From contig BSDZ01000078.1 in NCBI GenBank assembly GCA_030268105.1, positions 4,937,001 through 5,001,000 on the forward strand: a DNA stretch of 64,000 nucleotides, given 5' to 3'. The position numbers and the translations under genes are program-made. The number at the start of each line of letters is the position of its first letter. The first letter of the stretch is position 1. Source of the stretch: Volvox africanus. Lineage: Eukaryota; Chlorophyta; Chlorophyceae; Chlamydomonadales; Volvocaceae. Positions 48,201 through 60,800 of the stretch are shown here, piece by piece. The notes under the pieces are model-generated. The model was not told the origin of the DNA. It saw nothing but the letters and a program-made list of their open reading frames with translations, and searched no databases.

Positions 48201-51059
48201 GTCACCGGTCAAGTGGTCTATTGGTGGTGCGTGCCTTGGGGAAATATCATACTCACCAAAGTCGGCTTCGTCGGCGCTGTCGGTGCTGTGACACTGCCGG
48301 CGCGTGGCCGCAGCGTGCGTGCGCAACGTACTGCTTTAGACGAATGCAACCATTTTATGAGGTTTTGGATGGATGTGGTAGCGGACGCCTGTTCGTGAAG
48401 CGCAATGACAAGAGGTAGAGCTTGCTTCGGGAAGGCCATATGGAAGTTGGAGGGCAACGTACCGTGGCGGATTTATTAGCTCTATAACTACGGTAAAATA
48501 AAACGATGTTTAGTCCCTGCAATGGGCCAAGGCAGGGGTATGGGAATTGATGAGGAGGGTTTTAGTAACGGGGATGTTCCTCTAATAGAATGCGGATTAT
48601 CCGTGTGCCGTGCACCAACACACAAGCACAACAGCGAGCGATCAAGGCTGATACAATGGGCACACTTCGCTCCTGGAAGGCTTTGGGTGATCGTTTTCGT
48701 TCCCGCTCTCCAGTTATATGGCATATAATTACCCATGAATCGTGTTTTAGGTCCGGATCTCTAACGTTACGGGTCGCAACCCTTAATAGATCATTTCGTA
48801 TCATTCCGCAGATCCTTGCCGTGGTAACGAAGTGTGACCGACGTGACTCATTTCAACGAGTGGTTGCAGGAGGTCCCTGTAGTCCCTTGCTTGTGTGTAT
48901 GGGGCATCCAAGTCTCATACTAATCGCGTCGTCCTGGTGCGTGTCGCAGCCCCTCCAGCCACCTGCTCTCTCGCTTAACGTTCTATCCCTGCCAAATGTG
49001 CGTGCGTACTGCGCACTGCTTTTATATGGAGCAGCCGTGATTTGTGGCAAATGTTAAATGTTTGTAGGCTTCTTTTCAGAATTTTGTAGCTCATGTCTTG
49101 CTTGGCTGGGTAGAAAAGGTGGCGGTCATGTCTCTGGTGATGTAGTGCAGGCTGGAGTAAAGGTGTGTTGTTGTTGATGGTCCAACCATCAATCACTCAT
49201 CACAGAAAGGGAGGGATCCTCGATTCCGTAAAGTTGGCGTGGGATCTTTTCCGTAAAGCCACCATCCGACTTCATTGAACACGTGTTTCCATAAAGGGTT
49301 TTATAGTAAATGACCATCGGGTTGACGCTTCCATAATATGCCCACTGGTTTTATGGAAATCTTTATTTACGGACAGAAGACCGAAGAGGGATTACGGAAC
49401 GGGTTCATGCATGTAATAAGGCGACGGATGGATTCCATCATCGTTGATGGTTGATGGGTGCCGAATTAGTCGAATTCGGAAGAAGGAAACCTGTGGACGA
49501 GGAATTCCTGTATGTAACGAGCACTGACCAATCCCCCCTGCTTTATTTCACAGGCAGCAGGAGTCTATGAATGGCTTCGTAACGCGTATGTGGATAATGT
49601 ATATGTATATGCAGATAATATATTTTCATAACTCACATAGACGACATATATCTATATATACATAGGTTTCAGGGTTTATAGGGTAGGGTGTATATTTGAA
49701 ACCAAGTGCTGATGGTGGTGGGCTGGTGTGGGGACTGGGTACAGGGGTGGCAGGTGAAGGACCATCACCGTTCAGGGTCTCGGAAGGAAAATTATATAGG
49801 GAATAAATTTATCAATATATGTTCAATGAAGTCCCTTCTTATGCACGAACACGGGCTTGAGCAAGCATGCTGCATTCAGTTTTGGCTCATTCAGTTTTTA
49901 ACATTTTTAATATTCGTTACAACCGCATAGAACACCGATACCCTTTAGATCCCTTCCCAGTCCTCAATAGGTAAAACATGAACAAATTCAAAACAAACAT
50001 CCAAGGACAGGTGTGTGTACAGGAAGTACTACTTCGGCAATTGATCGCATCTATCACACAGAAGCCAGCTGACGAGGGCTAACCTCACGGCAGTCCTACA
50101 CACAATTATTTCCTGGTCCTTGTAAGAAATCTACGGAGTCCGACCCCATGAGGCCTGTGGATTTTCCACTTCCACGCCTGTCCACCCCATCTCAGTACCA
50201 GCGCTATCACATGGAGATGGATGACGACCTCCCAATGCATGTTGTGTCACTCCTCCTTCCCGCCACCTTTGGCTGGGCTGCAGCCGGATTGGGATGCACC
50301 CTGTGGAAAGTGCCCTATTAAATACCTTGAACCGGGGCAATTAATGTGCTTGACCATTTTGATGCTGACTCTCGGCACACTGTGTGTGTGATTTGTAGCG
50401 GGTACCAGTGACCTTCTCCCATTCGACAACCCAATGACAGCTCTGGTGATACTCCTCCAGTGCTGGCACCCCGCGATGCACCAGATATCAATGCCTCTTC
50501 CCCCTTCCCCGTTTATTCACGGCCCATGGGTGCGTTCGTCAACCACTCCACCCCCGCCAGCCCTCTGGGCAGGAAAAGGAATTTAAGAACCGAAGCAGAG
50601 AGTTTTTAAGGACGTAGAAAACAAGAGCTCTAAGCCCCCGTGTTGCATACTACTGCTTCCATAATCAAGTTCCAGAACCACTCCGTTCGTAACGCTAACA
50701 TGAACCCATATATTCCCAGCTTAACTACGAATATTCAGAAGCCCCATTCATTATTAAGGCTGATACTGGTAGCGTTCAAGCCGACGTGATCCTTTGAGGC
50801 ACTTGGATGCAGTATCGTTCCATTCTTACATTGGCATATGTTTCTGGTAATCCATATCGTAATTAAGGCCTTCATGCTCTACAATTCTCCATTGTCTTGC
50901 TACCCTTAATATGCATCTTGCCCAAACCTTCAGACCATGCCTACCGGCAAGTCTGAGGCCGTGCAGACTTCTAATACTATCATTGTAATGTAATTTCGAT
51001 TTCAGTCTATTGTTGACAGATTGGAATGGTGCTATAAAACGGTTTAATTTTGAAGCGAA
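45278..51059. other. Spacer between TSUP copies 2 and 3
   Basis: About 5.8 kb, twice the size of the spacer between copies 1 and 2. It holds the second copy of the 0.73-kb repeat (46927-47653), about 1.65 kb after the copy-2 stop rather than 0.58 kb, so roughly 1 kb may have been inserted. The rest shows no exon structure I can support. An AT-rich patch with ATATAT words lies near 49600-49670. TATAAAA at 51033-51039 precedes the copy-3 ATG by 27 bp. Confidence 0.5.
46927..47653 (+). repeat. 0.73-kb repeat downstream of TSUP copy 2
   Basis: Second copy of 36761-37488 in the same orientation. The first about 270 bp and last about 330 bp are nearly identical to copy 1, and the middle (about 47200-47320) is not. 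No third copy was seen after TSUP copy 3. Confidence 0.8.
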
Positions 51060-54000
51060 ATGGGGCAGCTGCTGGGAGTCGAATCGCCCTTTCAACCCGA
51101 TGCTCGCAGTTTACTGGGACTTATCATCTCTGCCCTCGTAAGTCATAGGGGAATGGGGTTATCCTGTAAAACTACGTCTTGAGGGCTGAATTACCTAAGG
51201 CGCTCTTTTCGGCGCCCCAGATCGGTGCGGTGGCCACGGCAGCGGGCGTGGGAGGAGGAGCAATCTACATTCCCCTATTCAATGTATTAGTTGGGTTTGG
51301 TGAGTTGAAGTTGCTGCGTACCGGTTTTCCCAGTCTTTGGTGCTATTTCACACTTTTCCTGGCCTTCTCCCCGAAACCGTCTGCTGGCAATGCCCTGACC
51401 GTATGTCGAAGCGAAAGCGTGCCTTTTGCAAGCCCATCCTGGGCTGTGGTGGGGGTTGCTGTTGCATAGAAGCTGAAGTTCTCGATTGTTGGGCGCCCCC
51501 TGTTCGTTTGCGGCGCACCCGGCAATATGCATCGTGCGAGAATTCCTTTTGAGAATTCCTTTTGAGGTAGCAGAAGGACCTGCGCACTGCGTTACTTCTT
51601 ACTCCATCGTTCTCCCAATTTTAGGCCCGTTATTCTTCGCATTCCGCCAGCCTCACAACTTCTCACCAGGTCACCCTGTCCCCGTACCTTTACTTTTGCT
51701 TTCCATAACCCCTCACCAGCTCTGAAGCCCAGCACTGCGCTGTCGCAAGCCTGTATCACTGCTGGTTCCTTGGCGGCAGTTGCGACTAACTTGCCTCGGA
51801 CACACCCTAGCGTGGCAGCGGCACCCCTCATCGACTTTCCGCTTATGCTGATGCTCACACCCCTGCTGCTAGTCGGCGTGGGAATAGGTGCGATCTGCTG
51901 CCTGGACTCCCGGGTGGGTGCAGCCCTCCAATATGGGAGGGTGGAGGTGTGGGGCAGCTTAGTGCTCATTCCGCAGTTGGGGGGCCTCTGCTACTGTGTT
52001 GGAGGAGAAGTATTTGGCTGCCCCACAAAAGTATTGTAAATGTGAATGATGGAAGCGGTTATATGATTACGAACATAACACTGTCATCTGTCCTGCTGCA
52101 ACCTTTCCTGCTCCACTGGCGGCGACCAGGCGTGTTGCTCAACGTGGCGCTACCATCATGGCTGCTCAATATATTGTTGCTCGTGCTGCTGATACTACTG
52201 CTTTCCCAGGCTGTGGCAAAGGCAGGTGGACGGGTTAACGGGAAGGGGTCAGGCAAGGGATGGCGACGGCTTGTAGTAATTGTAGCAACTGTGACCATTA
52301 CTCGATTCGGGGTCGTGGTCGTCCGTAAGTGCAATTAATATTTGTAAAAGTTCTTCGAAATCCATGCATATGCTTTGATCACCTCTATGCAGGGTAGGGC
52401 TTTATGGGTGCAGGAGACAAAACGTGCCCAGGCGGCGACGGAAGCGGCGGCCCGTCATGATACCGACGCGGAAAGCCGTGCCAGTGGAGCCGGTGTAAGA
52501 GAGGCCTTACTGCCTCCGGGTCACCACCGGTCGTTTGACCAGCCTGCCATCGCCCCAGCAACGTCTGCGTCAGCGGGGCCGTTAGGTCTCCGCTTCCGCC
52601 GTGGCCTGGCATACACCGGCACGAGGGGGCCCGTGGCCTTGGAACCAGACCAGGAGGCCTCATTCAGCTGCTTAGAAGGACTGGAAACGGACGGTGCGGT
52701 GGGGGTGTCACATGAAACAGCCGCTTTTGGTATCAGCGGAGTCACCGGAGGTAGCAGTAGCGTTGGACCCAGCCGTCGGCGCGCAGTAGATCTTTCATGG
52801 GATTGCATGGAAGGCGTCGGCGTTGCAGGTGGTGCTGCCAGATGCGAGACGCCGTCTAGTACCTCTACCATGCCTCTCAGCTCCTTCGCCGCGGCCGCCT
52901 CCAAGGCGCTCCCTCCCATGGATGTCGACGAGGATTTGGGTGCTGGACCGTCGCAATCTGGGCCCCGCAATGCCGTGTCGCCCCGGGTGCTGTCTCCGGC
53001 CTCTTCTCTTATGCCTGCCCCCTCCTGGAGGGCCTTTAATGAATTGGTGAGATTTCGTTGAGAAGTCACGGAATCGCTTATCACGCAGAGGACATGCGTT
53101 GCAGTTGTGGGACTCATATAGATTGTTTTAAATTAATGGCAGGTTGACGGAAGCGACCTGCCTAGTGAACTATGGGGGTTTCTCTGGCCCATCTCTCTGG
53201 TCCACTATGCGGCTTCTTTCTGCATCTTGACTGAATTCGCATTCTCTCGATATCATCCCGTTTCTGAACTGGTCCATGTAAATTTCCTTGGCGAGCCAGT
53301 AATGTAATTCCCATTTGGTAACCCAATACCGCGTGTGATGCCGCCTTCAGGGAGCACTCGAGTTTGAGACGGACCTGGAAGGCGACTCGGACTTTGAGGG
53401 AGCCGGTACTGCAGGCAGCGTCGTCGGATGGCATATGCGTTCAACCCGCACATCCGGCTTTGGCTCGGGGACCGCATCCCCGGCGTTGTTGCCGCCCACG
53501 GCCCAGATGCTATCCCTTCTGCTACGGCGGCCCCTGCCGGCACAGCTGCAGATGTCCCCATCGACAGCACGCGGCTTGCGCGCTTCCATACAGCGGCGTG
53601 GAGCGCGGCGAAGCTCTTTCGACCAGGCCACGGGCGCCGATTTGCCAGCGGCAGCGGCCGTGGAGATGGATGAGGAGACCGGGCCAGGGGGGGACAGCTG
53701 GCTGCAGCGCAGGTGAGCTTGCGGGATTGGTCGGTTTAAAACAGAGGAGGTTTCTGGGGGGACTGGTATAGCAAAAAAGGAAACATTGTTGAGTTATTGG
53801 CCTAAGCCGTGTTAAGCGCAGTTAAGGAAAGCAGGTATAGCCGAACATGTTCCGATATTGGATGGAATTTTTACAAAATTCATAAGTTAAGAGCTGAAGC
53901 AATTCTTGGAGGATTCAAGATTTGCCATGGCATGGAGAGCAGGCATAGCGCATGTCCTCAGTTGCAATGTCGGTCGTAGCCCGTTGTACTACATGGAAAT

Positions 54001-56122
54001 TTGTAGTAACCTTAACTTACTGCAACTTGTAACGTATGTTTATTCTGATTCTTGATTTTTGAGTTACATGTCGGGTTCGGGGTACAAATCTTAAGTCCCA
54101 CCGATCCTTTTATCCGGTACAGGTCCAAGTGGCGCAGTCGCTTCCCGCCCGGCGCCCTGCCGCACCGCGGCGCCTCAGGGGCGGCCCTGCTACCAGCCCA
54201 TGGATACCCTGGATCATCATTCCTGCTCCCACCTGTCCAGCAGCCGCCGCCATCCCCTGGAACCGCATTACGTGCCAGTGGCAGCGGCGTGATGCGGCTT
54301 CGGCGCCGTTCACAACGTGACGGGGGCAATGACATTGATGATGGAGGCGAGGGTCTGGATGAGCCCTTGCTGGGACTGCAGGGCGAGGTTGTGGGTCAGG
54401 CTGGTGGCGCAAGCCCGGATCCGAGGGCTGAGTACGGCGGTGCTCCGGCAGCGCCGGGAGCAGCAACTGCCGCTGGAGGGGACCCGGGTGGTGGCGGCTT
54501 CACTGCAGCTGACCCCTACAGGCCAACGTTGCGGTTAGCAACGCTGCACGAAGAGTCCGACGACAGGGTGGAGGGCGGCACAAGTGGCGGCGGTGTTGGA
54601 CCCCGATTGGCACGGGGAGGAGTGGAGTTGCCATCGCAGTTGCCGTTTACCGGGGTTTCCACCACTACAGACTCCTCGTCCCAGTCGCTCGCTCTACCCA
54701 CCAGCCAACTGGCCGGGGATTGGGACCCGCTGCGGCGATCCAGCCCGCAGCCAAACAATGCCGCCAGCCCAGCGCTGTACGTCAGGCATGACGGAAGCGG
54801 TCGCACACTTGTGGACGTCAGCCCTGACGTGTCAGTGCCGAGAAGGGAATCAGTGGGACAAAGCGCATGCATACAGATTGAACTCTTCCCCGACGTCGAA
54901 GCGGACCGACGGCGCCTGGGCAGCTGGCAAGGCCAGGCAGATCGCGTTCGACGTATCACAGCAGCTGCTGTCCGCCAGTGGGCTGACGAGTGGGCGGCGG
55001 CGTTGAGCCGTATTCCGCGCCGCTTTGCATGCGGCCTTGTCGGAGCCTGGGTGGTTTATCTTGTACTGCAAGGAGCTCGTGCCTTCCAGCCCCAGTGCAG
55101 CCCCTCCTGGTGGGCCTTATTCACTATCCAGATCGTTTCTATGCTTGGGATCAGTGGCGTTGCGCTAGTGATGGCAGCGACAGCGCTTTCCAAACACGCG
55201 GAAGCAGCTGTGGCCACCGCAAGCGAATCCCGAGCAGAAGACAAGCAGGGCGCACCTGGACAGGCCGAGAATCGGAGTGGTACCGCGCGCTGGAAACAGC
55301 AGCAGCAGCAGCAGCAGGAACAGCTGGAGCGAAACGAGAGGAACAAGAGAGTGCAGGGTATACATGCTGTGGAGCCAACGCTGATGATTGAGCCAGCTCT
55401 AGAGGGGACGGCAGCCCTACTGGTGCTTCGGGCGCCGCTGACAACGTTTTGCGCCACATTTGGCGCGGGACTGACAGGCGGACTCCTGGGGCTGGGTGGA
55501 GGCATGGTGATGGGACCGCTGCTGCTGCAGATTGGAGTACAACCGCAGGTGCGTGATGCTAGATGGTTTGCGTCTGCGTAGGTCTTGGCGTGCTGATGAG
55601 AAGATGAGCCAGACACAGTTTTTATTTTCACATTGAGGGTACGCTGCTCCAGGTTCCTTCATTTTCACGATATCCGTATCTTGCCCTGCCAAAGGCGATA
55701 TCGCTGTTGCCCCTCCACCAAGCGCAAGGGCGTCGGGAAGCCCATGGCTTGGCGAATGACTACTTTTTTCTGCCCCTTGTGCGGCGTGGATTGCTCAGGT
55801 GACGGCCGCTTCCAGTGGCGCCATGGTACTCTTCTCTTCCTCTGCCGCCCTCATCCAGTTTGCATTGCTGCACCGACTCAACGGCGCCTATGCGGGGGTG
55901 TTCGCTGCCGCTAGCCTGGTGGCGGGAGTGGCAGGGACGCACGCTGTGGCACGTGCCATCAAGCGCAGCGGGCGACCAAGCATTGTGGTGCTGGCGCTGG
56001 CTGGCGTCATGGGCATCGGGACGGTCTGTGTGGCGATATTTGGTCTTCATCAGGCGGCGAACCAACTGCGGACTGGGGAGCTGGGCTTCGCTGGGATATG
56101 CAACATTAGTGGCGGGAAGTGA
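51060..56122 (+). CDS. TauE/SafE (TSUP) family transporter, tandem copy 3
   Basis: Third paralogue: exons 51060-51137, 51221-51299, 51720-51887, 52130-52221, 52393-53046, 53351-53712, 54123-55548 and 55799-56122; 1060 aa. It starts MGQLLGVESPFQPDARSLLG. Membrane halves are as in the other copies: GVGGGAIYIPLFNVLVGF, PLMLMLTPLLLVGVGIG, LNILLLVLLILLLSQAVAK, then ATFGAGLTGGLLGLGGG and VTAASSGAMVLFSSS. The insert carries GLDEPLLGLQGEV (shared by all three) and a run of eight Gln interrupted by Glu further on. Intron 4 uses a GC donor (AAAG/GCAGGT). Introns are the shortest of the three (intron 3 is 242 bp against 1481 and 1128). Exon 8, intron 7 and the end of exon 7 are almost identical to copy 2. 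Exon 6 differs in its middle from copies 1 and 2. Confidence 0.9.
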
Positions 56123-57803
56123 GACAGCTGGAGTGGGATTGGGCAAAGCTTTTCTTAGAAGGTCGGAAACGATTAGTGCACATGGCTGAACGAGGTATGG
56201 ATGGCCGAACCTATGTTTGGAGAGAATGCGATTAAGGGGTAGACAGGAGTGGCACGCAGGATAAGGGCATTTAAACCTCGCAATAAGTAGTGTGGGGGAG
56301 AGATGTATGGATGCAAGCACTGGCTGTCGTGTACAGTTAACAAACAACAACAGGGTGCCCCCATGTCGATGGACGGTGAAGGACCCGATTATAGTGACCT
56401 GCGAGCTGACCAGGAGCGGAGTTGACGCCTTAGTTGATTCGGCAGATTCCGCTGGATGCCTGTGGTGGGTGCTGAACCCGGGAAGAGCACTGAATTCGGA
56501 GAAGTCGGCATGGGAGACTGGATGAGGGTGCCCCGAAATACCGGGGAAGGTAGAGACTGCCAGGTTAGTGGCCACGGGTGAAGCTGTACCCCCCTATCCC
56601 ACACACAACTTCCCGGCATGACATAATTGATTGCGGGGACACTGCAAAAAATCAAGTTAAGGCAAAATACTGGTGGCATGCAATATATATTAATTATGTG
56701 GAGGCATATGGCTGCTAGGTTGAGTTTCGAGTCCAGGGATAGCAGGGGCGCAGTTAACATTAGCAAGACGTATCCGCCCGTCCTACCCGTGGAATTGTTA
56801 TAAGCTAAATAAATGCTGTGTCTTCGCTTGAGCTTGGCTCCATCCTGCGGAGTTCATATGTTCCAGCCGGAAGGCTATCATTCTGTTTCTCACGGCTCAT
56901 ACCCTAAAAGCTCCGGACCTCGCAGCACCCGGCATTCCTCCGGACCATAACATCCCCCGGGTTTTAGGTATTTAGGGATAATGTGAATCGTGCGCGCTCT
57001 TCACTTGTATCGCGTACGGGTTTTCCCATAATTGGGACCCGGTAGACGTTACACGCAATACAGAGATTTTGCAGAGACGGCGTGGCGCATGGCAGTTTGG
57101 GCCGAAGCCACATATTGCAAGCGCAGCGAGACCCATACGATTCCTGATGGAGACGGGGCCGGGCCTCGTACGCAGAGTACTGGACTTCCGACAAGTTGGT
57201 GCAGGCATGGACCAAGGATTTGCCTCCATAGTGGTAATAAGGAGAGAAGGATCTCGGATCCAACTAACTGTAGGATCCAAGCTACGGTTAGATGCATGGT
57301 GACACTTCTCCACACGCTCGTCTTGCTTACAGTTTTGATCTCCGGACTCTTGGACACATGCCAGAGGTTTATGCCGGATGATAACCTCCCAGACATAGCT
57401 GTCCTGCTATCATATTTGCATGGTGCCTCTCCTGAATCAACTCCCAATATAATGAATTTATTGCACCGCCATCTACAATATTTCTTTGACTTGTCTCCTC
57501 TACAGCATGCCGTCAGATGGCCGTTGATTGTGTCAGTAGGTTTGAAATGCACACGCTTTGTGAGGAATGCCTCAGCTGGATAGACCTGTGACTGCCTCCT
57601 GGCGCCCCGAAGGATATCTAGACAGGGGCAAGTTCGTCATCGTTTATGGCATGTAGATTGGTCAGTTTACTATCAGCACGGCAGCTCTTATGCACAGTGG
57701 CAGCAAACCGAGGGCCATATTCACCATGCACATCTCATTTCAAGGTCACTGACGTTTCAAGACACCTGCAGTCCTCTCTGCCAACACAGCAGGTACAGCA
57801 GCT
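56123..57803. other. Convergent intergenic region between TSUP copy 3 and the RqcH-like gene
   Basis: About 1.7 kb that must carry the 3' UTRs of two converging genes. It contains the second copy of the dispersed repeat (56351-56606). Open frames on both strands near 57030-57580 lack coding character and splice support. Confidence 0.5.
56351..56606. repeat. Dispersed repeat, copy 2
   Basis: About 255 bp similar to 6040-6292 in the same orientation, beginning GGGTGCCCCCATGTCGATGG and ending GTACCCCCCTATCC then CACACA. A few substitutions and small indels separate the copies, so it is not very recent. Confidence 0.8.
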
Positions 57804-60800
57804 CTACACCCGCCCTTCAGAACTGGGGGAAGTTGTAGCGGCGGCGCTATTCCCAGGCCGTCCAACCGCATTCTTCAGTTCCTTGGTTACCATCACCGAC
57901 CCCGGCTTGGCCCCGCGCGGCTTGCGTACCCAGGCGCCGCGCGACACAATGACATCGACCTTGAGGCTGTCACACGCTCGGCTGAAGAACGCCGCCAAAT
58001 CCGCTGCGTACTGCACATCGACATCAGTGGGCTCGGGGCCGCCACGCGATACCCGCAGCAGCGTGTGAGACCCTGGCATGCCACGCACGTGGAACCAAAG
58101 GTCGTCGTCCTGTGCCACCTGCAGTTTGCACGTGGGTTGCATACAGCTGATTCATACTGGTTACTGTCTGACGCTTCTTCTGCGCACTTCTGGTCCATTC
58201 CGACATGCGGCGCTCCTTTGGAGTCCATAATCCGGTTACCACGAAGGGTCCACTTGACCACTAAACCGATAGTGCGGTAGAACACAACCGCCTCCCAACT
58301 CCGATACACCTTTTTGCTGCTCTGCACGGCACTATTGTTATAACCCACCTGCGTGCTCAGGACGTCATTCTGCTTGTTGTTGCGGCCCACCAGGACCGTG
58401 AAACCCCCCGGGCTGACATAGCGCCGGGCGGAGGCCGTGTTCTGCCCGCCATTAGCTGCGACCGTCGCAGCTGTCTCCCCGGCTGCGCCTTTGGTACCCT
58501 TCTTGCTGCCACCGGCACCCTTGGACGCTGCCCTCGCTGCAGCTTTCGAAGCCCGCGCAACTGTCTTTTGCGCCAGCGCCGCGTCTGGCGGCGGCTTCAT
58601 GTACTTGCCTGCGACGAGCTCGTCCTGAATGCAAAACACACATGCATCCGTAATCAACTTATCATCAAGCGTTTCACGTACTACCAGTATCGTTGGGGAC
58701 TTCACTGGATCCACCTTCCTTGGTCCCTTGCTGGCTCTCTCCCTCCCTGTTCCAGTCCACTATTGAGCGCAACCAATCTATTCGTCAGGATATCCTTCAT
58801 CAGCGACACATTAGGCGTCACAACATCTGTCCCGCCTGAGTAAAACCCTAAGTGAAACGCACCTGCACCTCCCGCAAGGCCGTCGCATCGGCTGCATCGC
58901 CAGTCCAGCGCTTTAGACCTGCAAGGCCTACCTGCGGCATGATGCGGATGGTCATAACGTATTTTCCTTCGCACACGCGGTAAATAGTGTGCGACGTATC
59001 AGCCTCAGCCTCAGCCTCCCTCAACGTGTTACCGTAACCTGCTGAGGTATACTCCAGCTTCGGACCTAGTATATGCACAAACCATGCAAATCCACGCGGT
59101 TCTCCCAGCGGACGGCGAACTATGTATAATTCTCTGCTTAACCACGACTTGGCTGTGGCTATGGGCTTGCATTAGGGGCAGCGCTCTCACCATAACACCG
59201 CACTCTTATGTGCCCTGCTCCCACGTAAACGAATACACGTAACTTGCATTCCCTCATGCCAGGGTTCAGTCCGCACGAGGCACAACCGCTTTCCATCCGC
59301 CCCGTTCTTAGTTTCATCCCCTCGCTTGATGCAGATCACATCTCGCACCTCCACGTCCTCGAGGTAGACGACCTCGGCACGCGCCTCCTCCAGCAGCGGT
59401 TGTACAGCATCAACCGCTCGCCGCAGCTTTCGCGCTCTGCAACAATGGTAACCCCGGACGGAGACATACAAGTCCAGCCGCGTTCGCTATTTCCAGCCGC
59501 AACGCTCTGCACACATGGACGCAAGGTCCAAATGCAAGTGCCAAAACCCTGAAAAGCTCTAAAACCCTAAACCCAATCTCCGGTGATCAGGCGGGCAGAC
59601 AGTCTCCTGCGACGTACCTTCCCTGGCGCCTTGGGGCACAGGCTCGCATTCTGCTTGGTAACTCGGTATATTGTGCACGACGCAATAATCAATACAGCGT
59701 ATGCAATTGGCCGTTCTTGTTCCGTTCCCGACTGCGGCCCGCTTGGCGCAGGGCCTCCCGCTTGGTAGGTCTTAAAACAAGCGTGTGACCCGCCATCAGT
59801 GCAAGTAACCCCCCGTATACTCACTTCCGGTAGAGCGTCTCCGCCGTTGCGACGGGTGGCTTGGTGGGATCCAGCTCTAATGTCAGAGGCTGTCCGGTCT
59901 CCCAATCCTCCACCATGGCGGTCGCGGAGCCAGCGGGGATGCTGTGACAGTTGTCCGATTGCGTGGGGATGGAAGTCGAGAGTGGCAGGTGATGAGTCAA
60001 ACAGAGATATGCTCATCCGAAGATTGTCTTCCTCCCCCGATAACTGATGTCCGCATCAGGCTCCCACGGGATGGAGAAGCCCCGTACTTAATAAAACGCA
60101 AATCTTTCTGATTATGCCTTGGTGCCACATTTCCGCTAAAAAAGTGAGCAGCGCAGCTTTAGTCCCATCGGTCTACGAGTATCAAACCTCCCGACACCCC
60201 TTGCGTCCCTCACCGGTATAAATTGGCCGTGATGAGATCCGCCAGCCGTTGCACCTCCTCGCTGCGTCCCGAGTCGGTCAGCTGCTGCTCGAAGGCCCGA
60301 ACCTGAGGCGGAACGAGGAGGAGCCAAGGAAGGGGTTTACCTAGCCTTACTAGACCACAGAATTCATAAGCGCGCGTTCTTGGGGAACATGTGCCGGGTG
60401 AGACTGATGGCAGGGTTTGTGATGGATGGCTTGACAGGGAGGATGGGTTGACAGCAACTCCGACATAACTTCCCACGCTCTCCCTGTCTGGATAAGCCTA
60501 CGAGAGTAGTTGTTGCTGTCTGAGCGAATAACACCAGAGGTCAAGCCTGGGTGTGTGGCCTGCTCCAACCCCGATGGCTGGCCCGACTCGGGCTGGTCAA
60601 CCCATAGCAGCCCTAATAATTCGGCCAAAATGTTGTTCAGCCGCTTGAAGTATGACGAGACGTGGGTCCAAAGGAACAGCCAACACGTCCAGGGAAAATT
60701 GCTCTATTGTATTTGCTAGTGAGAGAGTCTGAGAAAGAAAGAGAGAGAGAAAATGAGAGTCTTAGAGAGAGTGTGTCCATTAAGTAGACCCCACAGTGCG

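Noticed and set aside
48590..49057. Plus-strand frame of 155 codons in the spacer between TSUP copies 2 and 3
   Set aside because: Composition is not protein-like, and no similarity or second supporting exon was seen.
55760..56575. Long minus-strand open frame of 271 codons
   Set aside because: It is antisense to TSUP exon 8 and its 3' flank; the plus strand there is a well conserved TSUP exon.
57032..57583. Plus-strand frame of 183 codons
   Set aside because: No splice context, no family motif, and an overlapping open frame on the other strand; it lies between two convergent genes.
59558..59577. Telomere-like AAAACCCTAAACCC
   Set aside because: Only about two repeat units inside an intron of the RqcH-like gene; too short for an interstitial telomere.
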